A DNA stretch of 64,000 bases from Rhodoferax sp. OV413 (GCF_900104385.1 NZ_FNJA01000001.1:1152386-1216385); one strand, 5' to 3'. Shown: positions 43,096-52,762, counted from the first letter of the stretch. The notes: generated by a model not told the origin, from the sequence alone. Program-made: numbers and translations.

Positions 43096-44626
43096 GCGCC
43101 GCCTCCGCTGCGTTCGGGGTGTTCCACAGTCCGCTCATCCATTCTCCAATCTGGGCCACGGTGGCCGCTGCACGCGGGATCGAGGGCGACAGCCGGCCCT
43201 TGGCCACCACGTGCAGGCGGTCACAGATTTCAAACAATTCGTCCAGCTCTTCGCTGACCACCAGCACCGCGCAACCGGCGTCGCGCAAGGCCAGAATCTC
43301 GCCGCGGATCTGCGCGGCCGCACCCACGTCCACGCCCCAGGTGGGCTGCGAGACGATCAGCAGCTTGGGGTTGGCGTCGATCTCGCGGCCGACGATGAAC
43401 TTCTGCAGATTGCCGCCCGACAGCGACTTGGCCGCCGCGTTCGGCCCGCCGGTCTTGACCTTGAAGCGCTCGATCACGCCCAGCGCCTGGGTCTGCAGCG
43501 CCCGCACCTTGATCCAGCCGCTGGGGCTGATGGCATTGGTGCGCGTCAGCATCAGGTTGTGCGCCAGGCCGATGGTCGGCACGGCGCCCCGGCCGAGACG
43601 CTCTTCGGGCACAAAGTGCACGCCCAGCGCGCGCCGCTGGTTCGGCCCGAGCTGGCCTACGGGCTTGCCGAACACCGTCACCATGCTGGCGGCGGCGCGG
43701 GTGTCTTCGCCCGACAGGGCGTACATCAGCTCCCGCTGGCCGTTGCCCGAAACGCCGGCGATGCCCACTACCTCGCCGGCCCGCACCTCCAGGTCGATGC
43801 CATCCAGGTCCACGCCAAACTGGTCTTCGCGCGGCAGGCGCAGGCCTTGCACCTTCAATACGGTGGCGCCGGTCTTCACCTCGCGGTGCTGCAGCGCCGG
43901 CGGCTCGGCGCCGATCATCAGCCGGCTCAGCGAGGCATTGGTTTCCTCGGCCGGGTTGCAGACACCGGTGACCTTGCCGCCGCGCAGCACGGTGCAGGCG
44001 GTGCAGAGTTCGCGGATCTCGTGCAGCTTGTGGCTGATATAGAGGATGCTGCAGCCTTCGCTGACCAACTGCTTGAGCACCACAAACAGTTTTTCCACCG
44101 CCTGCGGCGTCAGCACCGAGGTCGGCTCGTCCAGTATCAGCAGCTTGGGGTTGGTCAGCAGCGCGCGGATGATTTCGACCCGCTGCATCTCGCCCACGCT
44201 CAGGGTGTGCACCGGGCGGCTCGGGTCGATGTCCAGGCCGTAGGCGCTGGCCTTGGCGACGATGCGCTGGGTCACCTCGGCTAGGCTCAGGCTTTTGTCC
44301 AGGCCCAGCCAGACGTTTTCGGCCACGGTCAGGGTGTCGAACAGGCTGAAATGCTGGAACACCATGCTGATGCCCAGCGCCCTCGCCTCTTGCGGATTGC
44401 GGATGTGGACGGGCTGGCCGTTGAACAGCACCGTGCCTTCGTCGGGCTTGACCGAGCCGTAGATGATCTTCATCAGCGTGGACTTGCCCGCGCCGTTCTC
44501 ACCCAGCACCGCATGGGCTTCGCCGGGCTGCACCGTCAATGACACACCGCTATTGGCCACCACCGCGGGGTAGCGCTTGGTGATGTTGGTCAGTTGCAAC
44601 CTGGGTGGAGCTGAGGTTGGGGCCAT
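43082..44626 (-). CDS. BMP-type ABC transporter, double ATP-binding protein
   Basis: 514 residues with two ATPase halves, as in NupA/RbsA-type proteins. First half: Walker A GENGAGKSTLMKIIYG, signature LSVGEMQRVEIIRALL, Walker B LLILDEPTSVLTPQAV. Second half has a degenerate Walker A (GIAGVSGNGQRELMYALSG) and Walker B LLIVSQPTWGVDVG, normal for this family. First gene of the importer operon; the gap to the LysR gene holds a Comamonadaceae repeat. Confidence 0.94.
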   Translation of the reverse strand: MAPTSAPPRLQLTNITKRYPAVVANSGVSLTVQPGEAHAVLGENGAGKSTLMKIIYGSVKPDEGTVLFNGQPVHIRNPQEARALGISMVFQHFSLFDTLTVAENVWLGLDKSLSLAEVTQRIVAKASAYGLDIDPSRPVHTLSVGEMQRVEIIRALLTNPKLLILDEPTSVLTPQAVEKLFVVLKQLVSEGCSILYISHKLHEIRELCTACTVLRGGKVTGVCNPAEETNASLSRLMIGAEPPALQHREVKTGATVLKVQGLRLPREDQFGVDLDGIDLEVRAGEVVGIAGVSGNGQRELMYALSGEDTRAAASMVTVFGKPVGQLGPNQRRALGVHFVPEERLGRGAVPTIGLAHNLMLTRTNAISPSGWIKVRALQTQALGVIERFKVKTGGPNAAAKSLSGGNLQKFIVGREIDANPKLLIVSQPTWGVDVGAAAQIRGEILALRDAGCAVLVVSEELDELFEICDRLHVVAKGRLSPSIPRAAATVAQIGEWMSGLWNTPNAAEAAHAQA

Positions 44627-44642
44627 AGCTTGGGGATTCTCG

Positions 44643-44696
44643 ATTTATAAAAATTATGCTTCCAGCGCAGGCGTATATTACACGAGCAGCTATGCT
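44643..44696 (+). repeat. Comamonadaceae-type repeat, copy 6, supplying the LysR stop codon
   Basis: atttataaaaattatgcttc, cagcgcaggcgtatattaca, agcagctatgc. It lies between the ATPase gene and the LysR gene (both minus strand), and the LysR stop (TAG, complement of cta at 44690-44692) is inside its conserved agctat. Confidence 0.6.
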
Positions 44697-45622
44697 TTTC
44701 GTAGCGAAGCCGCCACCGACTTGGTGAGTGCGCGCAGCCACTTGCCCGAGGCCGAAGTGTGGGTGCGCGCATGCCAGAGCTGGTAATACATCATGCGGGG
44801 AAACGGCAGCGGACACGGCAGTATCTTCACCGGCAACTGCGCCGCATAGCGCTCGCAGTACTGCCGTCCCGTGGTCAGCACCAGCAAGCTCGATGCCACC
44901 ATGGCCGGGATCAGGCCGAAATGCGCGCAGCGGGCCACGATGTTGCGGCGCAGGCCCAGGGTCTCCAGGTGTTCGTCGATCACGCCCTTGGCACCCGGAT
45001 GGGTGGGCGTGGGCGCAATGTGCTCGGCCGACAGCCAGGTGTCCTGGTCCCAGCCGCGGCGCGCCGCCGGGTGCTCCAGGCTGACCAGGCTGACCACCTC
45101 GTCGCCAAACAAGCGGCCCATGTGCAGGTCTTCGGGCGGGCGGCTCCAGTTGCCGATCACCACGTCCAGCTCGCCCTGGGCCAGGTGCGCGGGGTAGTCC
45201 AGATGGCCCGACAATGGGTGGATTTCGATCGCGCACAGCGGCGCCTCGGACTTGATGCGCGCCACCAGCTGGGGTAGAAACAAGGGATCGAGGTAGTCGC
45301 TGGCGGCGACGCGGAAGGTGCTTTGGGCGGTTTGCGGCTCGAAGCTGCGCACATCGCTGAACAGCACCTCGGCGGCACGAAGAATGCTGGCACTCGGCGT
45401 CAGCATGCGCAAACCCGCATCGGTGGGCACCATGCCAGAGCCAGAACGCACCAAAATAGGATCATCGGCCAGATCACGCAGCCGCTTCAGCGCCGCGCTC
45501 ACCGCCGGCTGGGTCATGCCCAGGCGGATGGCGGCACGGGAGACGCTGCGTTCAGTAAGCACGGTATGCAAGACCCTGATGAGATGGAGGTCGATCTTGT
45601 CGAAAAGCGTCTGGTCTCTCAT
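44690..45622 (-). CDS. LysR family transcriptional regulator of the purine locus
   Basis: 310 residues with an N-terminal winged helix-turn-helix (VLTERSVSRAAIRLGMTQPA, then VSAALKRLRDL) of the NodD/NocR-like branch and a C-terminal effector domain. Divergent from xdhA with 100 bp between and upstream of the BMP transporter operon, so it probably controls both in response to a purine or pathway intermediate. The intergenic region contains short dyads but no single convincing operator. Its stop codon is donated by a repeat, so the C-terminus may have been reshaped. Confidence 0.9.
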   Translation of the reverse strand: MRDQTLFDKIDLHLIRVLHTVLTERSVSRAAIRLGMTQPAVSAALKRLRDLADDPILVRSGSGMVPTDAGLRMLTPSASILRAAEVLFSDVRSFEPQTAQSTFRVAASDYLDPLFLPQLVARIKSEAPLCAIEIHPLSGHLDYPAHLAQGELDVVIGNWSRPPEDLHMGRLFGDEVVSLVSLEHPAARRGWDQDTWLSAEHIAPTPTHPGAKGVIDEHLETLGLRRNIVARCAHFGLIPAMVASSLLVLTTGRQYCERYAAQLPVKILPCPLPFPRMMYYQLWHARTHTSASGKWLRALTKSVAASLRKA

Positions 45623-45722
45623 ATAGGTGTATGGATGCGTGTCATATGCTGCTGCGTATGTGGAGTGCCTGTTACAAACTTACCCTGTGCTCCGCCCCTG
45701 CCTCACTAGGAATTTTTAAGCC

Positions 45723-47183
45723 ATGACGACCCAAACCATTCGCTTCATACGGCGCGGCCAGACCGTGGCGCTGGGCAATGTACCACCCGACCGCACGCTA
45801 TTGCAGGCGCTGCGCGAAGACTTAGGCGCCTGCGGGACCAAGGAAGGCTGCGGCGAAGGCGACTGCGGTGCCTGCACCGTGGTGCTGGCCGAGCCGGAAA
45901 ATGGCCGCTTACGCTTTCGCGCCATCAACAGCTGCATCCGCCTGGCCCACTCGGTCAACGGCATGGCGCTGTGGACGGTGGAAGACCTGGCCCAGGCCGA
46001 CGGCAGCCTGCACCCCGCACAAGAGGCCATGGTGCAGTGCCACGGCTCGCAGTGCGGCTTTTGCACCCCCGGCTTCGTGATGAGCCTGTTCGGCATGTAC
46101 CAGAACAGCGTCTGCCAAGGCCAGGCCATCAGCCGCAGCGATGCGCAAGAGGCACTCTCGGGCAACCTGTGTCGCTGCACCGGCTACCGGCCGATTCTGG
46201 ACGCGGCGCAGCAGATGGAGCAGCTGCCCACGGTGCGCATCGACGAAACCGCTTTGCTACAACATCTAGAGCAGCTGGCGCTGATCCGGTCTGCGGCGGA
46301 GCCCGATTTTGCATATAAATCACCGCGCAGCCTGGACGAACTGACCGCCGCCCGCGCCGCCTACCCCGGCGCGCAAATCGTCGCCGGCTGCACCGATGTC
46401 GGCCTGTGGGTTACCAAGATGCACAAGCATTTCGACCGCGTGCTCGACGTGACCCAGGTGGCCGAGCTGCGCCAGATCGAGCCGCATGCCAACTACCTGC
46501 AGATCGGCGCCGCCGTGACTTTGCAAGACGCCTACGCCGCCCTGGTCGCCGACCGGCCGCAGCTGCAAAATTTCGCCAACCGCTTCGCCGGCCTGCCGGT
46601 GCGCAACTCGGGCACGCTGGGTGGCAATGTGGCGAATGGCTCACCGATTGGCGACTCGATGCCGTTGCTGATCGCACTCGGCGCCAGCGTGGTGTTGGCA
46701 AATACCCATGGCACGCGCGAGCTGCCCTTGGAAGACCTGTACACCGGCTACCGCACCAATGTAATGGGCGCCGACGAGGTGCTGGCCTGGATCAAGGTGC
46801 CGCGGCCGAACGGGGACTTCATGCGCGTTTATAAGATTTCCAAACGCTTCGACGACGACATTTCGGCCGTCTGCCTGGCGATCAACCTGAGCATCACCGA
46901 CGGCAACGTTACCCGCGCCTCCATAGGCGCTGGCGGCGTGGCCGCCACCCCGGTGCGCGCGCTGCAAACCGAGGCCGCGCTAGCCGGCCAGCCCTGGACC
47001 CTGGCGACCGCCCAAGCCGCCGCGGCCGCGTTGCGCGCCGAGTTCCAGCCGATATCCGACATGCGCGCCTCTGCCGCCTACCGCAACGAGGTGCTGGGCA
47101 ATCTGCTGCAGCGCTTCTGGCTGGAAAGCCAGGGCCAGACGCAGATCAATCTGGCCCATTTTGACGTGGAGGCCTGTGTATGA
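45723..47183 (+). CDS. xdhA: Xanthine dehydrogenase small subunit (2Fe-2S and FAD)
   Basis: 486 residues. N-terminal plant-type ferredoxin cluster (GACGTKEGCGEGDCGACTVV), second [2Fe-2S] domain (CHGSQCGFCTPGFVMS and GNLCRCTGYRPI), then the FAD domain (about 200-365, with IVAGCTDVGLWVTK and GLPVRNSGTLGGNVANGSPI) and the CO-dehydrogenase flavoprotein C-terminal domain. Passes electrons from xanthine or hypoxanthine oxidation to NAD. Overlaps xdhB by 4 bases (ATGA). aggaa precedes the ATG. The linker between the iron-sulfur part and the FAD domain (about 177-199) overlaps a possible repeat in antisense. Confidence 0.95.
   Translation: MTTQTIRFIRRGQTVALGNVPPDRTLLQALREDLGACGTKEGCGEGDCGACTVVLAEPENGRLRFRAINSCIRLAHSVNGMALWTVEDLAQADGSLHPAQEAMVQCHGSQCGFCTPGFVMSLFGMYQNSVCQGQAISRSDAQEALSGNLCRCTGYRPILDAAQQMEQLPTVRIDETALLQHLEQLALIRSAAEPDFAYKSPRSLDELTAARAAYPGAQIVAGCTDVGLWVTKMHKHFDRVLDVTQVAELRQIEPHANYLQIGAAVTLQDAYAALVADRPQLQNFANRFAGLPVRNSGTLGGNVANGSPIGDSMPLLIALGASVVLANTHGTRELPLEDLYTGYRTNVMGADEVLAWIKVPRPNGDFMRVYKISKRFDDDISAVCLAINLSITDGNVTRASIGAGGVAATPVRALQTEAALAGQPWTLATAQAAAAALRAEFQPISDMRASAAYRNEVLGNLLQRFWLESQGQTQINLAHFDVEACV
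46251..46320 (-). repeat. Possible Comamonadaceae-type repeat within the xdhA interdomain linker
   Basis: On the minus strand it starts atttatatgcaaaatcgggc and continues through cagcgccagctgct to gttgtagcaaagc, matching the order of the repeat (attta, aaaa, ggctc, gcgccagc, gct, tagca). Covers the linker between the [2Fe-2S] and FAD domains. The encoded residues also fit ordinary XdhA sequences, so chance is possible. Confidence 0.35.
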
Positions 47184-49507
47184 ACGCCCCTGAAAAACTC
47201 AAGCTCGCCAGCAGCGCCGCGGGCCGCTCGGTACCGCACGAAAGTGCGCGCGCCCAGGTCAGCGGCAGCGCACATTACGTGGACGACCTGCCCGAGGTAC
47301 GCGGCACCTTGTACGCCGCGCCCATCCTGTCCACCGTGGCCCACGGCAAGCTGTTGGGTGTAGACAGCCACGCCGCGCTGGCCATGCCCGGCGTGCAAGC
47401 CGTAGTGCTGGCCAGCGACATTCCCGGCGACACGGTGCTGGCCGCGTTTTCCCACGACGAGCCGATCTTCGCCAGCGACACGGTGCAGCACATCGGCCAG
47501 GTGGTTGGCGTGGTGGTGGCTAGCACGGTGATGCAGGCCCGCGCCGCAGCCCGCGCTGTCAAGCTGGACATCGAAGCCCTGCCCGCCTTCCTGGATGTGC
47601 GCGCTGCCTATGCCGCGCAAAGCTATGTGCTGCCGCCGGTGTTCGTGCGCCGCGGCGATGCAGCCCAGGCCATCGCCGCAGCCCCGCACAGGCTGAGCGG
47701 CCAGCTGGAAGTCGGCGGGCAAGAGCATTTCTATCTGGAAGGCCAAGTGGCCTACGTGCTGCCGCAGGAGCAAGGCCAATGGCTGGTCCATTCCAGCACC
47801 CAGCACCCGGGCGAAGTGCAGCACTGGGTGTCGCACGCGCTGGCCATCAGCAATAACGCGGTGCGGGTCGAATGCCGGCGCATGGGCGGCGGCTTTGGCG
47901 GCAAGGAGACGCAGGCCGGGCATCTGGCCGTCTGGGCCGCCATTGCCGCCAACAAGCTGCGCCGCCCGATCAAGCTGCGGCTGGACCGCGATGACGACTT
48001 CACCATCACCGGCAAGCGCCACCCGTTCGCCTACGACTACACCGTGGGCTATGACGACGCGGGCCGCATCTGCGGCTTCAAGCTGCTGATGCTGGCCAAC
48101 TGCGGCTTCAGCGCCGACCTCAGCGGCCCGGTGGCCGACCGCGCGGTGTTCCACGCCGACAACGCCTACTTTCTGGCCGATGTGGACATCAGCTCGTACC
48201 GGCTGAAGACGCATACCCAGAGCCATACCGCCTTCCGCGGCTTCGGCGGGCCGCAGGGCGTGATCGTCATTGAAACCATACTCAGCGAGATCGCGCGCCA
48301 GCTCGGCCTGGACCCACTGGAGGTGCGCCGGCAGAACCTGTACGACGCGGCCGACACGCCGAATCCGCAGCGCAACACCACCCACTACCAGATGGCGGTG
48401 GAAGACAACATCCTGCATCCCATGCTCTCAAAAATAGAGCAGTCTGCACAATACCAATCACGGCGCAAGGCCATTTCGGCTTGGAACGCGGCCAACCCGG
48501 TGATCCAGCGCGGCATCAGCATCACGCCGGTGAAGTTCGGCATCTCCTTCACCGCCACCCTGTTCAACCAGGCCGGTGCGCTGGTGCATGTCTACACCGA
48601 CGGCAGCGTGCAGGTTAACCACGGCGGCACCGAGATGGGCCAGGGCCTGAACACCAAGGTGGCGCAGATCGTGGCCGATGAGCTGGGCGTGCCGTTCGAT
48701 AGCGTGCTGGCCACCGCCGCCGACACCAGCAAGGTGCCGAACGCCTCGGCCACCGCCGCCTCCAGCGGCACCGACCTGAACGGCCGCGCGGCCCAGTACG
48801 CGGCCCGCAACGTGCGCGACAACCTGGCCCAGTTTGCCGCCGGCCTGGACGGCTGCGGCGCCGGCGCTGTGCGTTTCAAGGACGGCCAGGTGATCACCCC
48901 CACAACCAGCCGGCCGTTTACCAGCGTGGTGCAGCAGGCCTACGCCAACCGCATCCAGCTGTGGAGCGACGGCTTCTACCGCACACCCAAGATCCACTAC
49001 GACAAGACCACGCTGACCGGTCGGCCGTTCTACTACTTTGCCTACGGCGCGGCCTGCAGCGAGGTCGCCATCGACACCCTGACCGGCGAGAGCCGCGTGC
49101 TGAAAATCGACATCCTGTACGACGCTGGCACCAGCATCAACCCGGCCATCGACATCGGCCAGGTGGAAGGCGGTTTCATCCAAGGCATGGGCTGGCTGAC
49201 CACCGAGCAACTGGTGTGGAACGCCAAGGGTGTGCTGTCCACCCACGCGCCCAGCACCTACAAGATCCCGGCCACCGGCGACATCCCCGCGCACTTCAAG
49301 GTGGAGCTCTGGAACCAGCCGAACCGCGAGGACAACGTGTTTGGCAGCAAGGCCGTGGGCGAGCCGCCGTTCATGCTGGCGATCAGCGTGTTCGAAGCGA
49401 TGAAGGAGGCGATTGCCGCCGCACGCGGCGACGGCGCGGTGGTGCAGCTGGCGGCGCCGGCAACGGCGGAAAACGTGCTGCGGGCGCTGGCGGTCAGCGC
49501 AACCTAG
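47180..49507 (+). CDS. xdhB: Xanthine dehydrogenase large (molybdopterin-binding) subunit
   Basis: 775 residues binding the molybdenum cofactor; oxidises hypoxanthine to xanthine and xanthine to urate. Motifs: CRRMGGGFGGKETQAGHLA, AFRGFGGPQGVIV, GGTEMGQGLNTKVAQIVADE and the catalytic glutamate in GEPPFMLAISVFEA. Coupled to xdhA. No xdhC (cofactor insertion/sulfuration factor) follows; instead the gene runs tail to tail into a diguanylate cyclase gene, overlapping by 4 bases. Its place beside an adenine-type deaminase and a purine importer completes an adenine to urate route. Confidence 0.95.
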   Translation: MNAPEKLKLASSAAGRSVPHESARAQVSGSAHYVDDLPEVRGTLYAAPILSTVAHGKLLGVDSHAALAMPGVQAVVLASDIPGDTVLAAFSHDEPIFASDTVQHIGQVVGVVVASTVMQARAAARAVKLDIEALPAFLDVRAAYAAQSYVLPPVFVRRGDAAQAIAAAPHRLSGQLEVGGQEHFYLEGQVAYVLPQEQGQWLVHSSTQHPGEVQHWVSHALAISNNAVRVECRRMGGGFGGKETQAGHLAVWAAIAANKLRRPIKLRLDRDDDFTITGKRHPFAYDYTVGYDDAGRICGFKLLMLANCGFSADLSGPVADRAVFHADNAYFLADVDISSYRLKTHTQSHTAFRGFGGPQGVIVIETILSEIARQLGLDPLEVRRQNLYDAADTPNPQRNTTHYQMAVEDNILHPMLSKIEQSAQYQSRRKAISAWNAANPVIQRGISITPVKFGISFTATLFNQAGALVHVYTDGSVQVNHGGTEMGQGLNTKVAQIVADELGVPFDSVLATAADTSKVPNASATAASSGTDLNGRAAQYAARNVRDNLAQFAAGLDGCGAGAVRFKDGQVITPTTSRPFTSVVQQAYANRIQLWSDGFYRTPKIHYDKTTLTGRPFYYFAYGAACSEVAIDTLTGESRVLKIDILYDAGTSINPAIDIGQVEGGFIQGMGWLTTEQLVWNAKGVLSTHAPSTYKIPATGDIPAHFKVELWNQPNREDNVFGSKAVGEPPFMLAISVFEAMKEAIAAARGDGAVVQLAAPATAENVLRALAVSAT

Positions 49508-50403
49508 GCTGTGGGCTGGCTCTCGGGTGTGTCGGCAAAAAAGGCCACGCCCGACTGCCCCTTCTTGGCCACATACATGGCCATATCGGCGTGGTGCACC
49601 AGCTCTTCCGGCAGGGCTCCGTCGTCCGGAAAAACGGATATGCCGATGCTGGTGTGGATGGCGAGTTGCTGGCCATCCACCTCGATCGGCTTGCCGATGG
49701 CGCTGCGCACGGCCTGGGCGATGCGCTCTATGTTCTCCCGGCCCTGGGGGTGGATCAACAAGTAAAGGAATTCATCGCCGCCGTTGCGGCACACCGTGTC
49801 TTCGGCACGGCAATGCGCCACCAGGCGGTCGGCAACCTGCTGCAAAACGCTGTCGCCAGCCGCATGGCCATGGCCGTCGTTGATAGCTTTGAACTTGTCC
49901 AGATCGAAGAACATCACGGCCAGGGTCAAGCCATGGCGCTGCGCTTGCGCAATCGCATGGACGAGCCGCAGATTGAAATGCTCGCGGTTGGGAAGGCCCG
50001 TCGCCGCGTCGTGCATCGCCTCCCGTTTGGCCTGTTGCTCCGCATCCTGGGCTACCAGCAAAGCGGCTGCGGACTCCGCCAGAGCTTGCTGGGACGCCGC
50101 CAGCGCAGCCTCCATGCGTGCCAGCTCGGCAACACCTTGCTCCAGGGTGTCATTTACGTCGTGCAGATCGTCGGCACAATCCTGCACCTCACTCTCCACC
50201 TGCTCCATATTGGTCAACGCCAGGCCCACCGCCTTATCGGCAGCCCCTTTGACCAGGTTTTGCATCACGTCGCTTTTCGTGGAACCGAGAACGTCTGCGC
50301 ACGCCTCTACCCGTTCCCTGACACTTTGGCTTTGCTCCAGCGCGCCCACCAGGGAGGTCAAATCGCCGCTTGGCGCTTTAGGAGGAGTTTTGGGCTGGTT
50401 CAT
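49504..50403 (-). CDS. Diguanylate cyclase (GGDEF), soluble
   Basis: 299 residues from the ATG at 50403. The N-terminal half (about 1-125) is helical with an Ala/Gln/Glu-rich coiled-coil region and no recognisable sensor fold; the C-terminal half (about 130-295) is a GGDEF domain with the intact catalytic motif NGGDEF and the inhibitory RxxD (RAED) five residues before it, so it should make cyclic-di-GMP under product control. It converges with xdhB, overlapping at the stop codons, and is followed upstream by another GGDEF gene on the same strand. Confidence 0.9.
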   Translation of the reverse strand: MNQPKTPPKAPSGDLTSLVGALEQSQSVRERVEACADVLGSTKSDVMQNLVKGAADKAVGLALTNMEQVESEVQDCADDLHDVNDTLEQGVAELARMEAALAASQQALAESAAALLVAQDAEQQAKREAMHDAATGLPNREHFNLRLVHAIAQAQRHGLTLAVMFFDLDKFKAINDGHGHAAGDSVLQQVADRLVAHCRAEDTVCRNGGDEFLYLLIHPQGRENIERIAQAVRSAIGKPIEVDGQQLAIHTSIGISVFPDDGALPEELVHHADMAMYVAKKGQSGVAFFADTPESQPTA

Positions 50404-50471
50404 GGACCATTGTCCCACCAAGCCCCCGACGGCGTGCGGCACACATGGTGTTACACGGACTCCCCTTCAAC

Positions 50472-52610
50472 CTAAGCCCGTAGCACCACCACAGGCGACG
50501 ATGCGCCGTATGTCACGACACGGTTGCGGCCGCTGCGCTTGGCGTCGTAGCAGGCGCTGTCGGCGGCCTCCAGCACCGCGGCCACGTCGGGCAGATCGGC
50601 GCTGAGCTGTACCACGCCGATGCTGGCGCTGAGGCTGAAGGTATGGGTACGCCACAGCATGCGCCAGGCTTCGACGCCGATGCGGACCTGCTCGGCAATC
50701 GTCTGGGCGCGCTCCAGCGAGCAGCCGGGCAGCAAGATGGCGAATTCGTCGCCGCCCATGCGGGCCACGGTGTCGCTCTGGCGCACGCGCGATTCCAGCA
50801 ACCGGGCGATCTGGCGTAACACCTCGTCGCCGGCCGCGTGTCCGGCGGTATCGTTGATGGGCTTGAAGCGGTCCAGGTCGATGAACATCGCACACACCTC
50901 GCCGCGCTCCTGCGGGTGGATCGCATGGGCGATGGCGCTGGCCAAGCGGGCTTCGAAATCCAGCCGGTTCGCCAGCTGGGTCAGGCTGTCGTGGCTGGCC
51001 GTCCATGACAGCTGGTCCTGGACGGCGCGGGCCGCGGTGACATCGGTCAGTATCCATATCACGCCGGCCGTCGGGTCGCTGTCGTTCACCCCACGGCCGC
51101 GCATATGCACCAGCAGCTGGCTGCCGTCCTTGCGGCGCAGCACCACCTCGCCGTCGAAGTAACCCAGCATCTTCAGCGAGACGCGGAAGCGTTCACCGGT
51201 GTCCACATAGGCCTGGGGCGACACATAGATCACCGAGGTATCCAGGCCCTGCAGTTCGCCGTCGGCATAGCCGAACAGCTGGTTGGCCTGGCTGCCTACC
51301 AGTTCGAAATGCCGGTCACGGGTGATGACGATGCCGACGGAGGCGTTCTTGAGTATGGCCTTGAGCTGCTCGACCATGGCGTTCTGGGCGGCCTGCGCCC
51401 TGCCCCGCTCCATCGTCACGTGGCGGAAGACCTGCACCAGCTCGCCGATCTCGCCGCGCGCGCGGGGCCAGCCTGCCGACGGGTCGTGCTCGGCCCCCAG
51501 CAGCCGCTGCGCCCGGTCGCGCAGCTGGGTGATGGGCCGGGTGATGTTGGAGATCAGCAATGTGGACAGCAGCGCACACAAGGCCATGATGCCGACCACC
51601 ACCAGCCAGGACTCGGTATGCACCTGGCGCAGCGGCTGCAAGGCGTAGTCGGTGCTGGTAACCCTGGCCACATACCAGTCGGCGGCCGACACATGGGCAG
51701 TAGCCACCAGGTAGCGCGGCAGGTCGTGCGCGCCGCTGGCGTCGATGGCATTAGCGCCGCGGGCCCGCCACGCGGCCACCACCGGGCCCAGGCCGGGCTC
51801 GTCGTCCACCGGCTGCAGCCGGCGCTGCGCATCTGGGTGGGCCAGCACCACGCCGCTGCGGGTGTAGACGATCAGCGCCGCAGAAAACGGCCCCAGGGTC
51901 GATGCAGCGGTGGGCAGCAAATCGGAGGATTGCAAGGGAAGCACCCCGACCATCACCGCAAAGATACGGCCACCCAGATCGCGGATCGGCACGGTCATTA
52001 CCACCATGGGCTCGGACACCGGGTCGCTGACGCTGGGATCGGACACGCCATTAACCCCCATGGTGACGGTGCGCTGAAAATACGCCTCGCGGGTGAAGTC
52101 CACCCCTTCCAGCAGTTGCACGCTGCGCGCCGCCCGGGCCCGCACAGTGCCGTCGATCTTCACCACCTGCACCGCCGAGAACATCTGCAACATGAACGGA
52201 TGGCTGTGCAGCTGGCGCTCCAGGGCCGAGGGCCGCTCCAGCAATTCAGGACTGATGCTGCTGGCCATCAGGCCCAGACTGGCCTGCACCCGGGCGATCT
52301 TGCTACCGAGCATTTCGGCTGCCAGTTCCACCTCGTCGCGCTGCTGCGAGCTGAAGCTACGCAAGATGACGCGTTCGCTCTCGTAAGCCATGAAATAGCT
52401 GGAGGCCACGCCCGACAGCAAGGCCGACATGACCGCCACCAGCAGCACGCGGAACTTGAGGGTGCCGGCCAGTTGCACACACCAACGCCGCAGCGACCGC
52501 CAGGGCGAGCGGGGTTTGGGAGTGGCATCAGCGGCAACAGAGGGCATGGTGGTTGTGGAGTGTCGGGCCCGAGCCCATGGCAGAACGCCCGCAAGCATGG
52601 CCCGCAGCAT
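50472..52610 (-). CDS. Membrane diguanylate cyclase with Cache, HAMP and PAS domains
   Basis: 712 residues. A membrane segment (about 52-72), a periplasmic dCache-like domain (about 75-335), a second membrane segment (WLVVVGIMALCALLSTLLIS), HAMP (about 360-415), PAS (about 430-540, with LKNASVGIVITRDRHFELVG and ILTDVTAARAVQDQL) and GGDEF (about 545-700) with RMGGDEF and an RxxD I-site (RQSD). It should sense an external signal and make cyclic-di-GMP. Start codon is uncertain: 52547 is an alternative; neither has a strong ribosome binding site. Confidence 0.9.
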   Translation of the reverse strand: MLRAMLAGVLPWARARHSTTTMPSVAADATPKPRSPWRSLRRWCVQLAGTLKFRVLLVAVMSALLSGVASSYFMAYESERVILRSFSSQQRDEVELAAEMLGSKIARVQASLGLMASSISPELLERPSALERQLHSHPFMLQMFSAVQVVKIDGTVRARAARSVQLLEGVDFTREAYFQRTVTMGVNGVSDPSVSDPVSEPMVVMTVPIRDLGGRIFAVMVGVLPLQSSDLLPTAASTLGPFSAALIVYTRSGVVLAHPDAQRRLQPVDDEPGLGPVVAAWRARGANAIDASGAHDLPRYLVATAHVSAADWYVARVTSTDYALQPLRQVHTESWLVVVGIMALCALLSTLLISNITRPITQLRDRAQRLLGAEHDPSAGWPRARGEIGELVQVFRHVTMERGRAQAAQNAMVEQLKAILKNASVGIVITRDRHFELVGSQANQLFGYADGELQGLDTSVIYVSPQAYVDTGERFRVSLKMLGYFDGEVVLRRKDGSQLLVHMRGRGVNDSDPTAGVIWILTDVTAARAVQDQLSWTASHDSLTQLANRLDFEARLASAIAHAIHPQERGEVCAMFIDLDRFKPINDTAGHAAGDEVLRQIARLLESRVRQSDTVARMGGDEFAILLPGCSLERAQTIAEQVRIGVEAWRMLWRTHTFSLSASIGVVQLSADLPDVAAVLEAADSACYDAKRSGRNRVVTYGASSPVVVLRA

Positions 52611-52762
52611 AAATCCAGCCGTATGGCCGAACCCTGTATCCCATCCAAGTTCGTAACAAATTGATTCTTACCGCCAGCCCCTTGCCTGTCCAGCGGAGAA
52701 ACACGCAGCTGTCGCGCCAGCACACACAAGGGCTTGCAGCGCTTGCTTTTATAGTGCGGTCC

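Noticed and set aside
44627-45722. LysR operator between lysR and xdhA
   Set aside because: Short dyads such as atgcg...gcgtat exist at 45635-45659, but none is convincing enough to annotate.
48420-48450. Repeat-like stretch in xdhB (gctctcaaaaatagagca)
   Set aside because: Only the last 20 or so bases resemble the Comamonadaceae repeat, and the encoded residues (VEDNILHPMLSKIEQS) are ordinary XdhB sequence, so chance is more likely.
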